From NCBI GenBank assembly GCA_015062825.1, contig SUTR01000023.1:1-38732 (forward strand): a DNA stretch of 38,732 nt, written 5' to 3'. The stretch is from Methanosphaera stadtmanae (GTDB lineage Archaea; Methanobacteriota; Methanobacteria; Methanobacteriales; Methanobacteriaceae). Both the position numbers and the translations under genes were made by a program. The notes under the pieces are model-generated. The model was not told where the DNA came from, did no database searches, and worked only from the letters and a program-made list of their open reading frames with translations. Shown here one piece after another: positions 8,801 through 19,800 of this stretch (the stretch's first letter is position 1; the number at the start of each line of letters is the position of its first letter).

Positions 8801-9736
8801 ATGGTAGAATTAGAAGACTTGCCTAGTGTAGGAGAAAAAACAGCACAAAAACTAAGAGATGCAGGATTTGGGGATATGATGCGTCTTGCAACTGCAACCG
8901 CTAAGGAACTTGCAGTAAAAGTGGAAATTGGGGAAGGTGTTGCAGCAAAAGTAATTGAAGCAGCTAGAAAAGCTGAAAAAATAGACTTTGAAACAGCATT
9001 TGAAGTAATGGAAAGGCGTGAAGATGTTGGAAGAATAACAACTGGAGCAACAGGATTGGATGAACTTATAGGTGGAGGAATCGAAACCCAATCCATCACA
9101 GAAGTATATGGTGAATTTGGTTCCGGTAAAAGTCAGATATCACATGAACTATCCGTAACTACACAACTGCCAACAGAGGAAGGTGGACTTGACGGTGATG
9201 TAGTATTCATAGATACAGAAAACACATTCCGTCCAGAAAGAATAGAACAAATAGCAGAAGCATTTGGACTGGATATAGAAAATGTACTTAAAAGGATACA
9301 TGTTGCAAGAGCATTTAACAGCAGCCACCAAATGTTAATGGCAGATAAAATAAATGAATTAATACAAAAGGGAATACCTGTAAAACTTATCATTGTAGAT
9401 TCATTAATGGCTCATTTCAGAGCAGAATATGTTGGACGTGAATCACTTGCAACACGTCAGCAAAAACTAAACCAACACCTACATACTCTACAGACAATAG
9501 CAAACACATACAATGTAGCAGTGTTAATTACAAACCAGGTACAGTCAAAACCTGATGCATTCTTTGGAACACCAACAAAAGCAGTAGGTGGACACGTATT
9601 AGGACACGCATCAACATATAGGATATTACTCAAGAAAGGTTTATCCGGTAAAAGAATTGCAAGACTTGTTGACAGTCCACATTTACCAGAAGGAGAAGCA
9701 GTATTTAAAGTAACAACCGAAGGATTAGTAGATTAA
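8801..9736 (+). CDS. radA: DNA repair and recombination protein RadA
   Basis: This is the archaeal RecA/Rad51 recombinase, which forms ATP-dependent filaments on single-stranded DNA and drives strand exchange. The 311 residues match the usual archaeal length. An N-terminal helix-hairpin-helix domain ([20 protein letters not shown], 4-23) binds DNA. Walker A is GEFGSGKSQ (104-112), and Walker B is LIIVDS ending at Asp200/Ser201. The L2 and C-terminal core signature VLITNQV and [15 protein letters not shown] are present. No intein is inserted. An AAGGAG site precedes the ATG. It probably shares a transcript with the RPA gene upstream. Confidence 0.97.
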   Translation: MVELEDLPSVGEKTAQKLRDAGFGDMMRLATATAKELAVKVEIGEGVAAKVIEAARKAEKIDFETAFEVMERREDVGRITTGATGLDELIGGGIETQSITEVYGEFGSGKSQISHELSVTTQLPTEEGGLDGDVVFIDTENTFRPERIEQIAEAFGLDIENVLKRIHVARAFNSSHQMLMADKINELIQKGIPVKLIIVDSLMAHFRAEYVGRESLATRQQKLNQHLHTLQTIANTYNVAVLITNQVQSKPDAFFGTPTKAVGGHVLGHASTYRILLKKGLSGKRIARLVDSPHLPEGEAVFKVTTEGLVD

Positions 9737-9749
9737 TATTTTTCACACC

Positions 9750-9771
9750 CTCTTATTTTTTTTTAGTTTTT
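9750..9771 (+). terminator. Oligo-T terminator after radA
   Basis: A run of nine T (9756-9764) followed by AGTTTTTATTTG starts about 20 bases after the radA stop. No clear hairpin is seen, and archaeal RNA polymerase can stop at T-runs alone. Confidence 0.4.
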
Positions 9772-9833
9772 ATTTGTAGTCTTACCCTTTTAATTAAAAA
9801 ATTTCAAATACTTTAATTTAAATATTCATATCT

Positions 9834-10736
9834 ATGGCAAGTTCTTTTGAAATAATATTAGTACCAACCTTAATGATATTGGTGGGTATGTTGCTTAAGA
9901 GACTTAACATTTTAAAAGAGGGTGATAGTGCTGCTCTATCTAAGATAGTCTTAAACATCACTCTTCCATCATTAATATTTGTTAATCTTAGCAAAGCTAG
10001 TATTAATAACGAATTATTGGTTCTTCCAATAACTGCTATTTTTATAGTTTTAGTTACAATGGCTATTGCATATATTTATTCTAGAATCATGTCCTACTCA
10101 AAAGCCACTACATGGACCATTATAATAGCTTCATCAATGATGAACACTGCATTTATAGGTTATCCTGTGATAATGGGTGTTCTGGGAAATGAAGGTTTTG
10201 TAACATCCATCTTCTATGATATGGTTATAGCAGTAATGTTTGTAGTCTTTGGTATGATTCTTGTTTCACAATTTGGAGGTAATAAACGTCAAGTTTTGAA
10301 AAATGGAATTACATTCATGCCATTATGGGCTGTAATTCTTGGATTGTTATTTAACCTATTCAACATTCCATTGGGTTATGTGATTGGAAATTCATTAGAC
10401 TATCTAAGTCAGGCAACAATACCATTGATAATGTTATCATTGGGACTTAAGATTAGCTTCTCACAGATAAGTGATAAATTAAAGGATACGGTATTCATAT
10501 TGTCTCTTCGCCTATTGATAGCACCACTGATTGTAATTATGGTTTTAAAATTCTTTAATGTGACTGGCTTGATTTATAGCGTGGCGGTTCTTGATACTGC
10601 AATGCCTATTGCAATGAATGCATTAGTACTTTCTATTACATATGACTTGGATAATCAGCTCATGGCCAGTGTTATCTTCTCATCAACTATATTGTGTCTA
10701 ATTACACTTTCACTATTTATAACATTTGGCATATAA
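9834..10736 (+). CDS. Auxin efflux carrier (AEC) family permease
   Basis: The 300-residue integral membrane protein has about ten hydrophobic segments in two five-helix halves. It begins FEIILVPTLMILVGMLLKRL and includes the conserved LPSLIF turn (54-59), the Asn/Pro-rich FIGYPVIMGVLG motif, and TIPLIMLSLGL at the start of the second half. This is the layout of the AEC family (Pfam Mem_trans), which includes bacterial malonate/malate carriers and plant PIN proteins. The substrate here is unknown, with a carboxylate the best guess. No Shine-Dalgarno sequence precedes the ATG. The upstream bases TTTAATTTAAATATTCATATCT look more like a promoter close to the start, so the message may be nearly leaderless. 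Confidence 0.85.
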   Translation: MASSFEIILVPTLMILVGMLLKRLNILKEGDSAALSKIVLNITLPSLIFVNLSKASINNELLVLPITAIFIVLVTMAIAYIYSRIMSYSKATTWTIIIASSMMNTAFIGYPVIMGVLGNEGFVTSIFYDMVIAVMFVVFGMILVSQFGGNKRQVLKNGITFMPLWAVILGLLFNLFNIPLGYVIGNSLDYLSQATIPLIMLSLGLKISFSQISDKLKDTVFILSLRLLIAPLIVIMVLKFFNVTGLIYSVAVLDTAMPIAMNALVLSITYDLDNQLMASVIFSSTILCLITLSLFITFGI

Positions 10737-10807
10737 TCTTATTATTTCTTATAATTTAATATAGAATTAATTTCATACTTATTATATAATATGGAGGGTG
10801 ATGAATT

Positions 10808-13800
10808 TTGAATAAGAATATTTCTTTAGTAACAATAATTATTATTTTTTCATTGTTATCATTAACTGTGGTTTGTGCCCAAAATGATACTGATGTCGAT
10901 AATATTCACAGTTCTCAAATAGATACCAGTATCACCAATGAAATATCAGTTGATAAGAATAGAAATATGAATATTTCATCTAAAGTCGATAATTCACGTA
11001 AAGATAATATTAATACAGGTTATGTAATATATAAGGTAAATCAACAGACACTGAAGGATGAAAATAATAATATTATTAAATCCTACATCAAAGATAATCA
11101 GACAACATATAATATTAGAATTCCTTCTACATGGGGTAATGATTATATTAATGTTGAAACGGTATATAGTGGAAGTAAGTCATACTCATCAGCAAGAAGC
11201 AAGTCACAAAACATTACATTAGCAAAAATTAAAACAAACATAATAAATGACATAGCTATTGACAGCAATAGGGTAATATCATTTAACTCAAACATAAACA
11301 ATACTATTAATGAAACAATAAACAATGGATATTTGATATATAAAATAAACAATCAAACATTAAAGGATTTAAACAATAATGTAGTTAAATCCAGTATTAA
11401 AAACAATATTGCAACATATCAATTTCAGCTTCCAAATACCTGGGGAAGAAACAACATAACAGTCGAAACAGTATATAGTGGATATAAGGCATTTGCATCT
11501 GCAAGAAGCAAGTCGCAGATAATCAATTTACCTAAGCTTAAAACTAACATTGTCAATGACATCACAGTAAATCCTAACAGGACAATCACAATTAAATCTA
11601 GGGTGGATGATTCCAAAAATGATAGTATTAGTTATGGATATGTAATCTACAAAATCAACAATGAAACAATTAAATCAAACAACCAGCAGGTAAAAGTAAA
11701 CGTTAAGGAAAATACATGTACATATCAATACAACATACCAAACACATGGTTTAAAGATCAATTAATAATTCAATCAGTATACAGTGGAGCAAAAGGATTT
11801 GACTCATCACGAAGTACATCTGAAACAATCAACATTCCAAGGATAAATACAAATATACAGACTGATTCCCTTATAACAAATACAGACAAGGATGTAGTTA
11901 TTCCAGTAACAGTTAAAGACAGTTATAATCGTCTGGTAAATGAGGGTAATGTCTCAATATACATAGATAACAAACATATTAAAACTCAAAAGCTATCTGG
12001 CGGACAAGCAAATGTTAACATTGGACGATTAAATAACCGAACACATCTCATAAAATCAGTATATAATTCACAAAAATATAATTCAAGTAGCAAAACATCT
12101 ACCGTGAAAATATTACCAACAACTCATATGGATGTCAGGACTGCAAGTTATGTTTATGGCGAAGCTATAACAGTATCATATACTATCTATGATAACAACA
12201 ACAAAACAGTTAATGGTGGAACACTTCTAATATATTCAGACAATAAACTGTTATTGAAAAAGAATCACAACAGCTCTGATACAACAATCACTCTATCAAA
12301 TATATCCGCAGGCAATCATAAATTAAAACTATCATATGAAAGCACAATCTACTGGAACACATCAAAAGAAACAACCATAACAATACAGAAGGCTAAATCA
12401 AACATCTATGCAAACAGTATTCAATCATTCAATACAAATAATCCCAAATTGGAATTAAATGTAACTGATAGTTTAAACAACAGTATTAATGAGGGTAAAT
12501 TGGATTTATATTTAAACAATAAGTTAGTCAAATCACAAAATATCACATCCGATAAAAATTCAATAGTGCTTAATAAACAGAATATAGGTGTATATGATTT
12601 GGAAGTTAAGTTTACCTCAAACAATTATATTTCAGCAAACAAACAATTAAAATTAACAGTAAATCCGGTATCAAAGTATACAATTAAATTAATATATAAT
12701 CCTGCTGCTATAGCCAATCAATCCACAAAAATCAGGGCACAAGTAAGAATTCCAAACTCCGGAACAATTAATACGGGTTCTGTGAAATTTTACTTCAACA
12801 ATACATATATGGGAACTAACAATACAAAAAACAACCTAACATCTAAAAGAATAAACTTGCCAGTTACTGGTGGTGATTATCCGGTTAAGGTTGAATATTA
12901 TTTAAACAATACATTTATAGGTGCTGATTGTCAGATAATGCATGTTAGGGATATTGAAAAGCAAGTTAAACAGGAAACCTTCATTACTATGATGACTGAT
13001 CTAGTTTCAAACTCTAAAATAACCAGTACCAAGAAGGATGTATATTTTGCAATGGATAGAACAACATCTACTCAAAACAATTACAGTCCTAATGACATGA
13101 AGATAATGAATAACATAGCATATAACCTAAATGCCAACGGGTTCAATGTAAAAACAATTAAAAACGGACCTGGTGAAACATATGAAACGGCCAGATATAT
13201 GTATAATAATAACATAAAAAATAGCATATGCTTTGTACTATGTAATGGTGTGGATGCAAACGTTATCAGGGAATATCTCAAAGGCAATGATCGATTACTA
13301 ACTGCTGTAAGAAATCGTGGAAATGACATTGTATTGGGATGGTTCTATGGAGCTGGAAATATATATGATAGTGATGGGGAATATTACTACTGGCTAGAGA
13401 AGGCATGGGATGATAACTATTCCAATAAGGGTGGAATAGCAAATCCTAGAAAGGTCATGGAAGATGATGGAATCAAAGTAATATATGAACATTATGATTT
13501 GAAGGGAGATGATGTTGCAAAATCATTTATAAAATTATATGGTGGTAAAGTAACAGAGAATATTACAAAGAATTCTGTTATTTCAGTAAAGACAAACCTT
13601 TACAATATTACTAATAAAACAATCAATAAGGGCAATGTAATATATACACTTAATGATAAGATAATTAAAAACATCACAATTAACAGTAATGTTGTATCAT
13701 TTAAGTTTACTATGCCTAATGTCAGTGGAACATATGATTTAAAGGCAACATATTATCTTGACAATACCAAAGTAGCTTCAACTGATGACAGGTATATTAA

Positions 13801-13810
13801 GGTAATTTAA
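10808..13810 (+). CDS. Secreted Ig-repeat adhesin-like protein with unrecognised C-terminal domain
   Basis: The 1000-residue surface protein uses a TTG start, placed after GGAGGGTGAT. A signal peptide (hydrophobic core 5-22, likely cut after VVCA, 24) leads into three clear tandem Ig-like repeats at about 36-139, 140-235 and 236-335. Each contains GYVIYKxN, PxTW and VYSGxKxxxSARSKS. Four more divergent Ig-like units follow to about 715. Residues about 718-915 are of a different kind: DVYFAMDRTTST, then predicted alternating alpha/beta with ICFVLCNGVD, DIVLGWFYGAG and AWDDNYSNKGG. A last Ig-like unit closes the protein. It lacks the beta-helix body of the proteins downstream. It lies between the AEC permease and hdrA, probably an insertion into an older gene order. 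A role in attachment or cell-wall interaction is inferred. Confidence 0.8.
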   Translation: MNKNISLVTIIIIFSLLSLTVVCAQNDTDVDNIHSSQIDTSITNEISVDKNRNMNISSKVDNSRKDNINTGYVIYKVNQQTLKDENNNIIKSYIKDNQTTYNIRIPSTWGNDYINVETVYSGSKSYSSARSKSQNITLAKIKTNIINDIAIDSNRVISFNSNINNTINETINNGYLIYKINNQTLKDLNNNVVKSSIKNNIATYQFQLPNTWGRNNITVETVYSGYKAFASARSKSQIINLPKLKTNIVNDITVNPNRTITIKSRVDDSKNDSISYGYVIYKINNETIKSNNQQVKVNVKENTCTYQYNIPNTWFKDQLIIQSVYSGAKGFDSSRSTSETINIPRINTNIQTDSLITNTDKDVVIPVTVKDSYNRLVNEGNVSIYIDNKHIKTQKLSGGQANVNIGRLNNRTHLIKSVYNSQKYNSSSKTSTVKILPTTHMDVRTASYVYGEAITVSYTIYDNNNKTVNGGTLLIYSDNKLLLKKNHNSSDTTITLSNISAGNHKLKLSYESTIYWNTSKETTITIQKAKSNIYANSIQSFNTNNPKLELNVTDSLNNSINEGKLDLYLNNKLVKSQNITSDKNSIVLNKQNIGVYDLEVKFTSNNYISANKQLKLTVNPVSKYTIKLIYNPAAIANQSTKIRAQVRIPNSGTINTGSVKFYFNNTYMGTNNTKNNLTSKRINLPVTGGDYPVKVEYYLNNTFIGADCQIMHVRDIEKQVKQETFITMMTDLVSNSKITSTKKDVYFAMDRTTSTQNNYSPNDMKIMNNIAYNLNANGFNVKTIKNGPGETYETARYMYNNNIKNSICFVLCNGVDANVIREYLKGNDRLLTAVRNRGNDIVLGWFYGAGNIYDSDGEYYYWLEKAWDDNYSNKGGIANPRKVMEDDGIKVIYEHYDLKGDDVAKSFIKLYGGKVTENITKNSVISVKTNLYNITNKTINKGNVIYTLNDKIIKNITINSNVVSFKFTMPNVSGTYDLKATYYLDNTKVASTDDRYIKVI

Positions 13811-13816
13811 CCTTAC

Positions 13817-13860
13817 TTTATTTTTTTACCAATCTTTTTTATCTGATACTATTTTTTTAT
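13817..13860 (+). terminator. T-run terminator after the Ig-repeat surface protein gene
   Basis: Three T-runs (13821-13827, 13835-13840, 13852-13858) follow the stop codon closely. I see no strong hairpin. Confidence 0.4.
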
Positions 13861-13875
13861 TCGTTTTTATACGAA

Positions 13876-13897
13876 CAATATAAAAGTTTATATATGA
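13876..13897 (+). promoter_or_regulatory. Probable TATA region for hdrA
   Basis: ATATAAAAG followed by TTTATATATG gives two overlapping TATA-like elements about 130-145 bases before the hdrA start. This implies an untranslated leader of about 100 bases. Confidence 0.45.
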
Positions 13898-14023
13898 TAA
13901 TCTTAAAAAATTTAAACTATAGGATATAAAATGTTAAATTATTGTTGTTAACAAAATAAAAATCATTCTAATTTCAATTTGAAGTTTGAATGTAATAGTC
14001 TTAATTTAAATAGGTGATTTAAC

Positions 14024-15976
14024 TTGGCAGATAATGAAGAAATACGTATGGGAGTATACGTTTGTCACTGTGGAGTAAACATTGGTGGAGTAGTAGACTG
14101 TGTAGCAGTAAAAGAATATGCAGAAACACTTCCTGATGTAGTAGTAGCACGTGAATACAAATACATGTGTTCAGACCCAGGACAAAAACTCATACAAGAC
14201 GATATTAAAGAAATGAATCTTAACAGAGTAGTAGTAGCAGCATGTAGTCCTCGTTTACACGAACCTACATTCAGAAGAGCTGTAAAAGAAGCAGGATTAA
14301 ACGAATACTTATTCGACTTCGTAAACTTAAGAGAACAAGACTCATGGGTACACGGAGATGATCCTCAAGGTGCAACCGAAAAAGCTAAAGATTTAGTAAG
14401 AATGGGTTGTGCAAAAACAAGATTACTCAATCCTTTAATAGCAGAAAAAGTAGGTGTAAAAGACACAGCTATGGTTATCGGTGGAGGAGTAGCTGGTATC
14501 CAAACAGCATTAGACTTAGGTGACATGGGATTCAAAACATACCTTATCGAAAGAAACCCAACCATCAGTGGAAGAATGGGACAATTAGATAAAACATTCC
14601 CTACACTTGACTGTTCAATGTGTATCTTAGCACCAAAAATGGTAGATGCAGGTAAACACAAAAACATCGAATTACTAGCATACTCAGAAGTAAAAGATGT
14701 AGATGGATACATCGGAAACTTCACAGTAACAGTAGAAAGAAAAGCTAGATATGTAGATGAAGAAACCTGTACCGGTTGTGGAGTATGTCAAGAAGTATGT
14801 CCAATAGAAATACCAAACTACTTCGATGAAGGAACAGGTATGGCAAAAGCTATATACATACCATTCCCACAAGCAGTACCACTTGTAGCAACACTTGATA
14901 TGGACAAATGTGTCCACTGTACAATGTGTCAACAAAACTGTGAAATCGGTGCAATCGACTACGAACAAAAACCAACAACAGTAGAACTAGAAATTGGTAC
15001 AATCGTAGTAGCAACCGGATACGACACATTCGACCCAACAGAAAAAGAAGAATACATCTTCGATCAAGCTGAAAACGTAATTACCGGTTTACAAATTGAA
15101 AGATACATCAACGCATCTGGACCAACCCAAGGTCACGTAATCCAACCATCATCCGGTGAAACACCAAAAAGAGTTGCATTCATCCAATGTGTCGGTTCTC
15201 GTGATGAAAAAGTTGGAAACCCATACTGTTCCAGAGTATGTTGTATGTACGCAATGAAAAACGCACAATTATGTGTAGACCACGAACCAGATACCGAAGT
15301 AACAATCTATTACATAGATATTCGTGCATTCGGTAAAGGTTACGAAGAATTCTACAGATTATCACAAGAAAAATACGGAATTAAATTTATCAGAGGAAAA
15401 GCAGCACAACTTATCGAAAATGAAGATAAAACCATTACAGTACGTGCAGAAGATACCTTACTCGGTAAAGCAACCGCATTTACTTATGATTTAGTAGTAT
15501 TATCCGTAGGTCTTGTACCACCTGAAGGACAAGAAACCTTAAGACAAACCTTAGGTTTATCCAAATCCGCAGATGGATTCTTTATGGAAGCACACCCTAA
15601 ACTCAGACCAGTTGACACAATGACAGATGGTATCTACTTAGCAGGTGTAGCACAAGGTCCTAAAGATATTCCTGACACAGTATCCCAAGCATCAGGTGCA
15701 GCAGCTAGAGCAGCAATTCCTATGATCCAAGGAGAAGTAGAAATTGAACCTATTATTGCTCAAGTTAACGAAGACAACTGTGGAGGATGTGAAATCTGTG
15801 TTGAATTATGTCCATTCGGAGCACTTTCAATTGAAGATGGTAAATCCACAGTTAACGTAGCTTTATGTAAAGGATGTGGAACATGTGTAGCTGCATGTCC
15901 AACAGGTGCATTAGATCAAGCACACTTCAAAAACGAACAAATCCTTGCTCAAATTGAAGCAGCACTTGGAAAATAA
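14024..15976 (+). CDS. hdrA: CoB-CoM heterodisulfide reductase, subunit A
   Basis: HdrA is the flavin subunit of the cytoplasmic HdrABC complex. With hydrogenase MvhADG it bifurcates electrons between ferredoxin and CoM-S-S-CoB, the last step of methanogenesis. The 650 residues show an N-terminal CHCG (Cys14/Cys16) and an FAD-binding GGGVAG (153-158). Cys197/Cys200 (DCSMC) lie near the flavin. Ferredoxin motifs are at Cys249 (CTGCGVC...C) and Cys296 (CVHCTMC...C), with two more at the C-terminus (Cys586 CGGCEIC, Cys616 CKGCGTC). This is the full cofactor set of the family. The start is TTG, eight residues ahead of Met9, with AGGTGAT correctly placed. Codon use is more regular than in the neighbours, fitting strong expression. 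hdrB and hdrC are not in the window, which is usual for this order. Confidence 0.96.
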   Translation: MADNEEIRMGVYVCHCGVNIGGVVDCVAVKEYAETLPDVVVAREYKYMCSDPGQKLIQDDIKEMNLNRVVVAACSPRLHEPTFRRAVKEAGLNEYLFDFVNLREQDSWVHGDDPQGATEKAKDLVRMGCAKTRLLNPLIAEKVGVKDTAMVIGGGVAGIQTALDLGDMGFKTYLIERNPTISGRMGQLDKTFPTLDCSMCILAPKMVDAGKHKNIELLAYSEVKDVDGYIGNFTVTVERKARYVDEETCTGCGVCQEVCPIEIPNYFDEGTGMAKAIYIPFPQAVPLVATLDMDKCVHCTMCQQNCEIGAIDYEQKPTTVELEIGTIVVATGYDTFDPTEKEEYIFDQAENVITGLQIERYINASGPTQGHVIQPSSGETPKRVAFIQCVGSRDEKVGNPYCSRVCCMYAMKNAQLCVDHEPDTEVTIYYIDIRAFGKGYEEFYRLSQEKYGIKFIRGKAAQLIENEDKTITVRAEDTLLGKATAFTYDLVVLSVGLVPPEGQETLRQTLGLSKSADGFFMEAHPKLRPVDTMTDGIYLAGVAQGPKDIPDTVSQASGAAARAAIPMIQGEVEIEPIIAQVNEDNCGGCEICVELCPFGALSIEDGKSTVNVALCKGCGTCVAACPTGALDQAHFKNEQILAQIEAALGK

Positions 15977-15986
15977 GATTCGTTTA

Positions 15987-16030
15987 ATGAATAAAAATGA
16001 TGGAGATTTTTTCTCCTATTCATTTTTTTA
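15987..16030 (+). terminator. Terminator of hdrA
   Basis: An outer stem ATGAATA/TATTCAT (15987-15993 and 16017-16023) and an inner stem GGAGA/TCTCC (16002-16006 and 16012-16016) are separated by an 8-base one-sided bulge. A T-run follows. The structure begins 11 bases after the stop. Confidence 0.65.
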
Positions 16031-16859
16031 CAAAAATTAAAAACTAATAAACCCCTTACTTATTATATAATGACTCTGTTGAAATACTTTTAGTCCTATC
16101 ATGTCTTATCTTCTAACTTTTGAAATAAAATATGAGTTTTCAAGATATATCCGTTTATACTTTTATTTTATAAAATAATTTTTGTTATCTAGGATTATTT
16201 TCTTCTGTTTTTTTTAGTTGTTAATTAGTTTATATTAATTATTGTTTCTTTTAGTTGATTTTATCTTCATCAGATGTGGTGGCTAGTCTGTTTTTCAGAT
16301 GACTTGATTATATTAATTTTTATTTATTTCATAGTTTTAACTATTGATATGCTGTTGATATATCTAAATATTCTGTATTTGATTTTAATTCACTGCCTTT
16401 ATAATATGATAGGGTGATTATTTGTCTAAATTTTTAATTCAATTTTACACTTAAATGTTTCCTTAGAAATCTTTTTAAAAGGTACATATTTGATTAAATT
16501 TAATTTAGAGTGTATTTCTTATTATTGTGGTTGTTTTATTATTGTGGTTGTTTTATTATTGTGGTTGTTTTATTATTGTGGTTGTTTTATTATTGTGGTT
16601 GTTTTATTATTGTGGTTGTTTTATTATTAGTTGTATTTGGGTTTTTAACTAAATATTAATAATAAAGTTTATTATTTATTAATTTCATAAATATTTCTAG
16701 TGATAATAGTTAATAGAACTTATTTCAATCATTTTTTAACTATTTCATCATCTTACTTTATTTTTGAAGTTTTGATGTTGGATGTGGGAATTCATATTGA
16801 TTTGTTTTTTTCTATTCTTTTCTGTTATCATTAATTATAATTAATTATATGTGAGATTT
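16031..16859. other. Long intergenic region with tandem repeat
   Basis: These 830 bases hold no ORF that I can support. The only obvious structure is the 17-bp tandem repeat listed separately. A short GC-richer patch at about 16270-16310 (GATGTGGTGGCTAGTCTG then CAGATGACTT) could form a weak hairpin. The promoter of the downstream surface protein should lie here, but I cannot place it. Confidence 0.6.
16521..16622 (+). repeat. 17-bp tandem repeat, six perfect copies
   Basis: The unit ATTATTGTGGTTGTTTT is repeated six times without change (16521, 16538, 16555, 16572, 16589, 16606). A decayed partial seventh copy follows (ATTATTAGTTGTATTT). There are no spacers, so this is not a CRISPR. It ends 237 bases before the start of a surface-protein gene. 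Confidence 0.97.
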
Positions 16860-19800
16860 ATGAACAAGCTAAGTAAATTTTTAGTTTTTTCTATGATTTT
16901 ATTTATTGGGCTTGGGGTAGCTTGTGCTGCTAGCGTGGATGATGCTAACATACAAGATACTGAAGTTAGCAGTGTGAATGCTGCTGGTGTTGGTCCTGTA
17001 GATAATGTTGTAGAAGATACTTCTAATAATAATAACCTCATTGTTGAGGAGGATGTTGGGGATAATACTGACCCTGGAGCTAATCCAACACAGTATACTT
17101 CTATTTCAGAGACAACATATAACAATGCAGTAATTACCTTAAGTGGAGATCAATCATTCACTGATGGTGTTGCTACATTTGGAAATAATGTAACATTAAC
17201 AAGTGATGAAACAACAAGAACTTTAAACAATTTAAAAATAATAGTCAGTGGAAATAATGTTACAATAAACAATGTATACTTTAATCATCAAACAAGTACT
17301 GCTACAAAAGTTATTGATGTAGTTGGTGCAAGCAATGTGCTTATAAACAATGCTGACATTACACTTAGTAAAAATAGTGCAGTTACCACCATGGGTATAA
17401 GTGTTAGTGCTAACTCAGATAATGTAGTTATAAACGGTAGTGATGTTGATGTAAGTAGTGCTAGTCAAGGCCTTGTTTGGAATGAAGACTCTCAAGGTAA
17501 CTGGTACAGTACACTTGCAGCAAGTGCAGTTGTAGTGGATGATTCAACAAATGTTAAAATAGCAAACGGCAGCATAAAAATTCAAAATACAACCAGTAAC
17601 CTCACTGGAACTACAATGCCTGCATTAACTATTACTAGTGGTGCAAGTAACGTTGAAGTATATAATAACACTATTAATGCAACGGGTGCACAGTATAATT
17701 ATGGTATTATGTGTAATGACTATGTAAGTGATTTGGATATTAAATATAATCATGTGAATGTTACTGGTGAAGTGTATACTGCTGGTATGGATGTGTCCAC
17801 TTCTACTTCATCTGAGGTTAAATACAACAATATAACTGTAAATAGTACCAATAGTAGTGTAATTGCAAGTGGTAGTGAAGCATTAAGCTATGGAATAATT
17901 CTTGCAACATATCAGGTACATAATAACAATAATGTAATATCATATAATAATATCAGCCTTATAGCAAATGTGGGTTATGGTATTGAAAATTATATGGGAT
18001 CAGTTAATACAATAGAATATAATAATATTACAATACACGCTAAAAGAACAATAGGAATAGCAACAAATGCATCAAATAATAACAACTACAAATACAATAA
18101 TATAAACTTATACTGCAACAATGATGATATTAATTATTTCTATGAAACAATACCAGCACAAAATGTTGGAATAATTGTAATAGGAGCAAACACAAACAAC
18201 ATACAATACAACAACATCACAATAACTGAAAACACCATAAATACCAATACATATGCAGTAATCCTTGCAGATGATACTTTAGTTAACACAGTTATAAATA
18301 ATGTATTATATGTTTATAATATAAATGGAATTTCTAAAATGGGGGATATTGCAATATACAATCATGGAGTATATAATATAGTTACACCTAATTTACCTAT
18401 TTCACAGAATAATTTAAATTTAATCAATAAAAATTTTAAACAAGATGATGATGTTATAATAATTACTGGGGATAATATTGCGGATTATGGAACTAATTCT
18501 GGTGGACTTATGCAAGTAACTTCAGGTATACCAAGTAACTCTAATGTGATAATCTATGTTCCAACAGAGGTTTATGCATTAACTACTAATATTGCTGATT
18601 TTACAATAAAAATTAAAGTAATATCTACTTCTCTTTCTCGATGGCAATCTAAAACAACTATTGTTGATTCATATCTTCCAGGTACACGTATCCAAACATC
18701 TACTGGTGTCGTGTTAATCAATTCTACTTTTTTAGATGTAAATCAGAATGGTCCTCAAAGATATCCTGATAGATGGACAATAGAAAATTCTACTATTCTT
18801 ACATTAGATGAAAAAGTTATAGTTTTAGATGATAGTAACTACACTAAATATTTTGATTCAACAACCAATATATTACTTGACTCCTTTGAAGAAGGTACAA
18901 GTTTAGTTTTAAGGCAAATAAATGCTCAGACTTTGGGTAGAAATAATTTTAACACGCCTCTTATAATTAACAAGCCAATCAATATTATTAGTTATTATCC
19001 AACTAACTTTAATGCAGATATCACATTTGTATCTGGTTCTGAAGGATCAAACATCACAGGCTTAACACTTAATGGTAACTTATACATTAATACATCCAAT
19101 ATTAATGTGAAAAACAACACTATAAATAAAGCTGTTATAATAAAAGATGCTAGTGATGTTGTAGTTGAAGAAAACACATTCAATACAGACACTGCTGCTA
19201 TTGAAGTTATAGGTGGAATTCAAAACACTATTCAAAACAATAACATTGCAACAACAAGCACCTACACAATTACTCTTGATGCTGATAGTGCAGAAAACAC
19301 AATAACTGGTAACAATTTACAGGCAGCACAGCTAACAGGTGCTGACAGTGTGCTTGATGAGGGTGAAGACAACACCATAACCGATGGTGGAGACGAACCA
19401 GTAATAGTTGAACCAGTACTTAAAGTGGACACAACAGAATTTACCGTTGGTGAAACTACATTAATCAGTGCTAGCATTTACATGGGTGATGAAGTAGCAA
19501 CTGATATCAATGGTGGTAAAGTAGTATTTAAAGTAAATGGTAAAACATTGAAAGATGCAAATGGTAAAGTCATATATGCAAAACTTGTAAATGGTACTGC
19601 AACTATACCATCATATGAGATTCCTGTCAGTTGGAATAAAGAAAATGTTACAATAACTGCTGTATACTCAGGAACATCTAAACAGGATGCACTCCGTAGT
19701 GAGGAAGCACAAATTACCATAACACAACCAGAGCCAACAATCACAACAGATGACATTATGACAACAACAGGTGAAACTGTACAGCTCAAAGCAAAAGTAT

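Noticed and set aside
10808-10882. Lipoprotein signal (Cys at residue 23 of the Ig-repeat protein)
   Set aside because: TVVCA does not fit a lipobox, and the ordinary signal peptidase site after VCA is better.
16521-16622. Possible CRISPR array
   Set aside because: The repeats abut each other with no spacers and the unit is only 17 bp; no cas genes are present.
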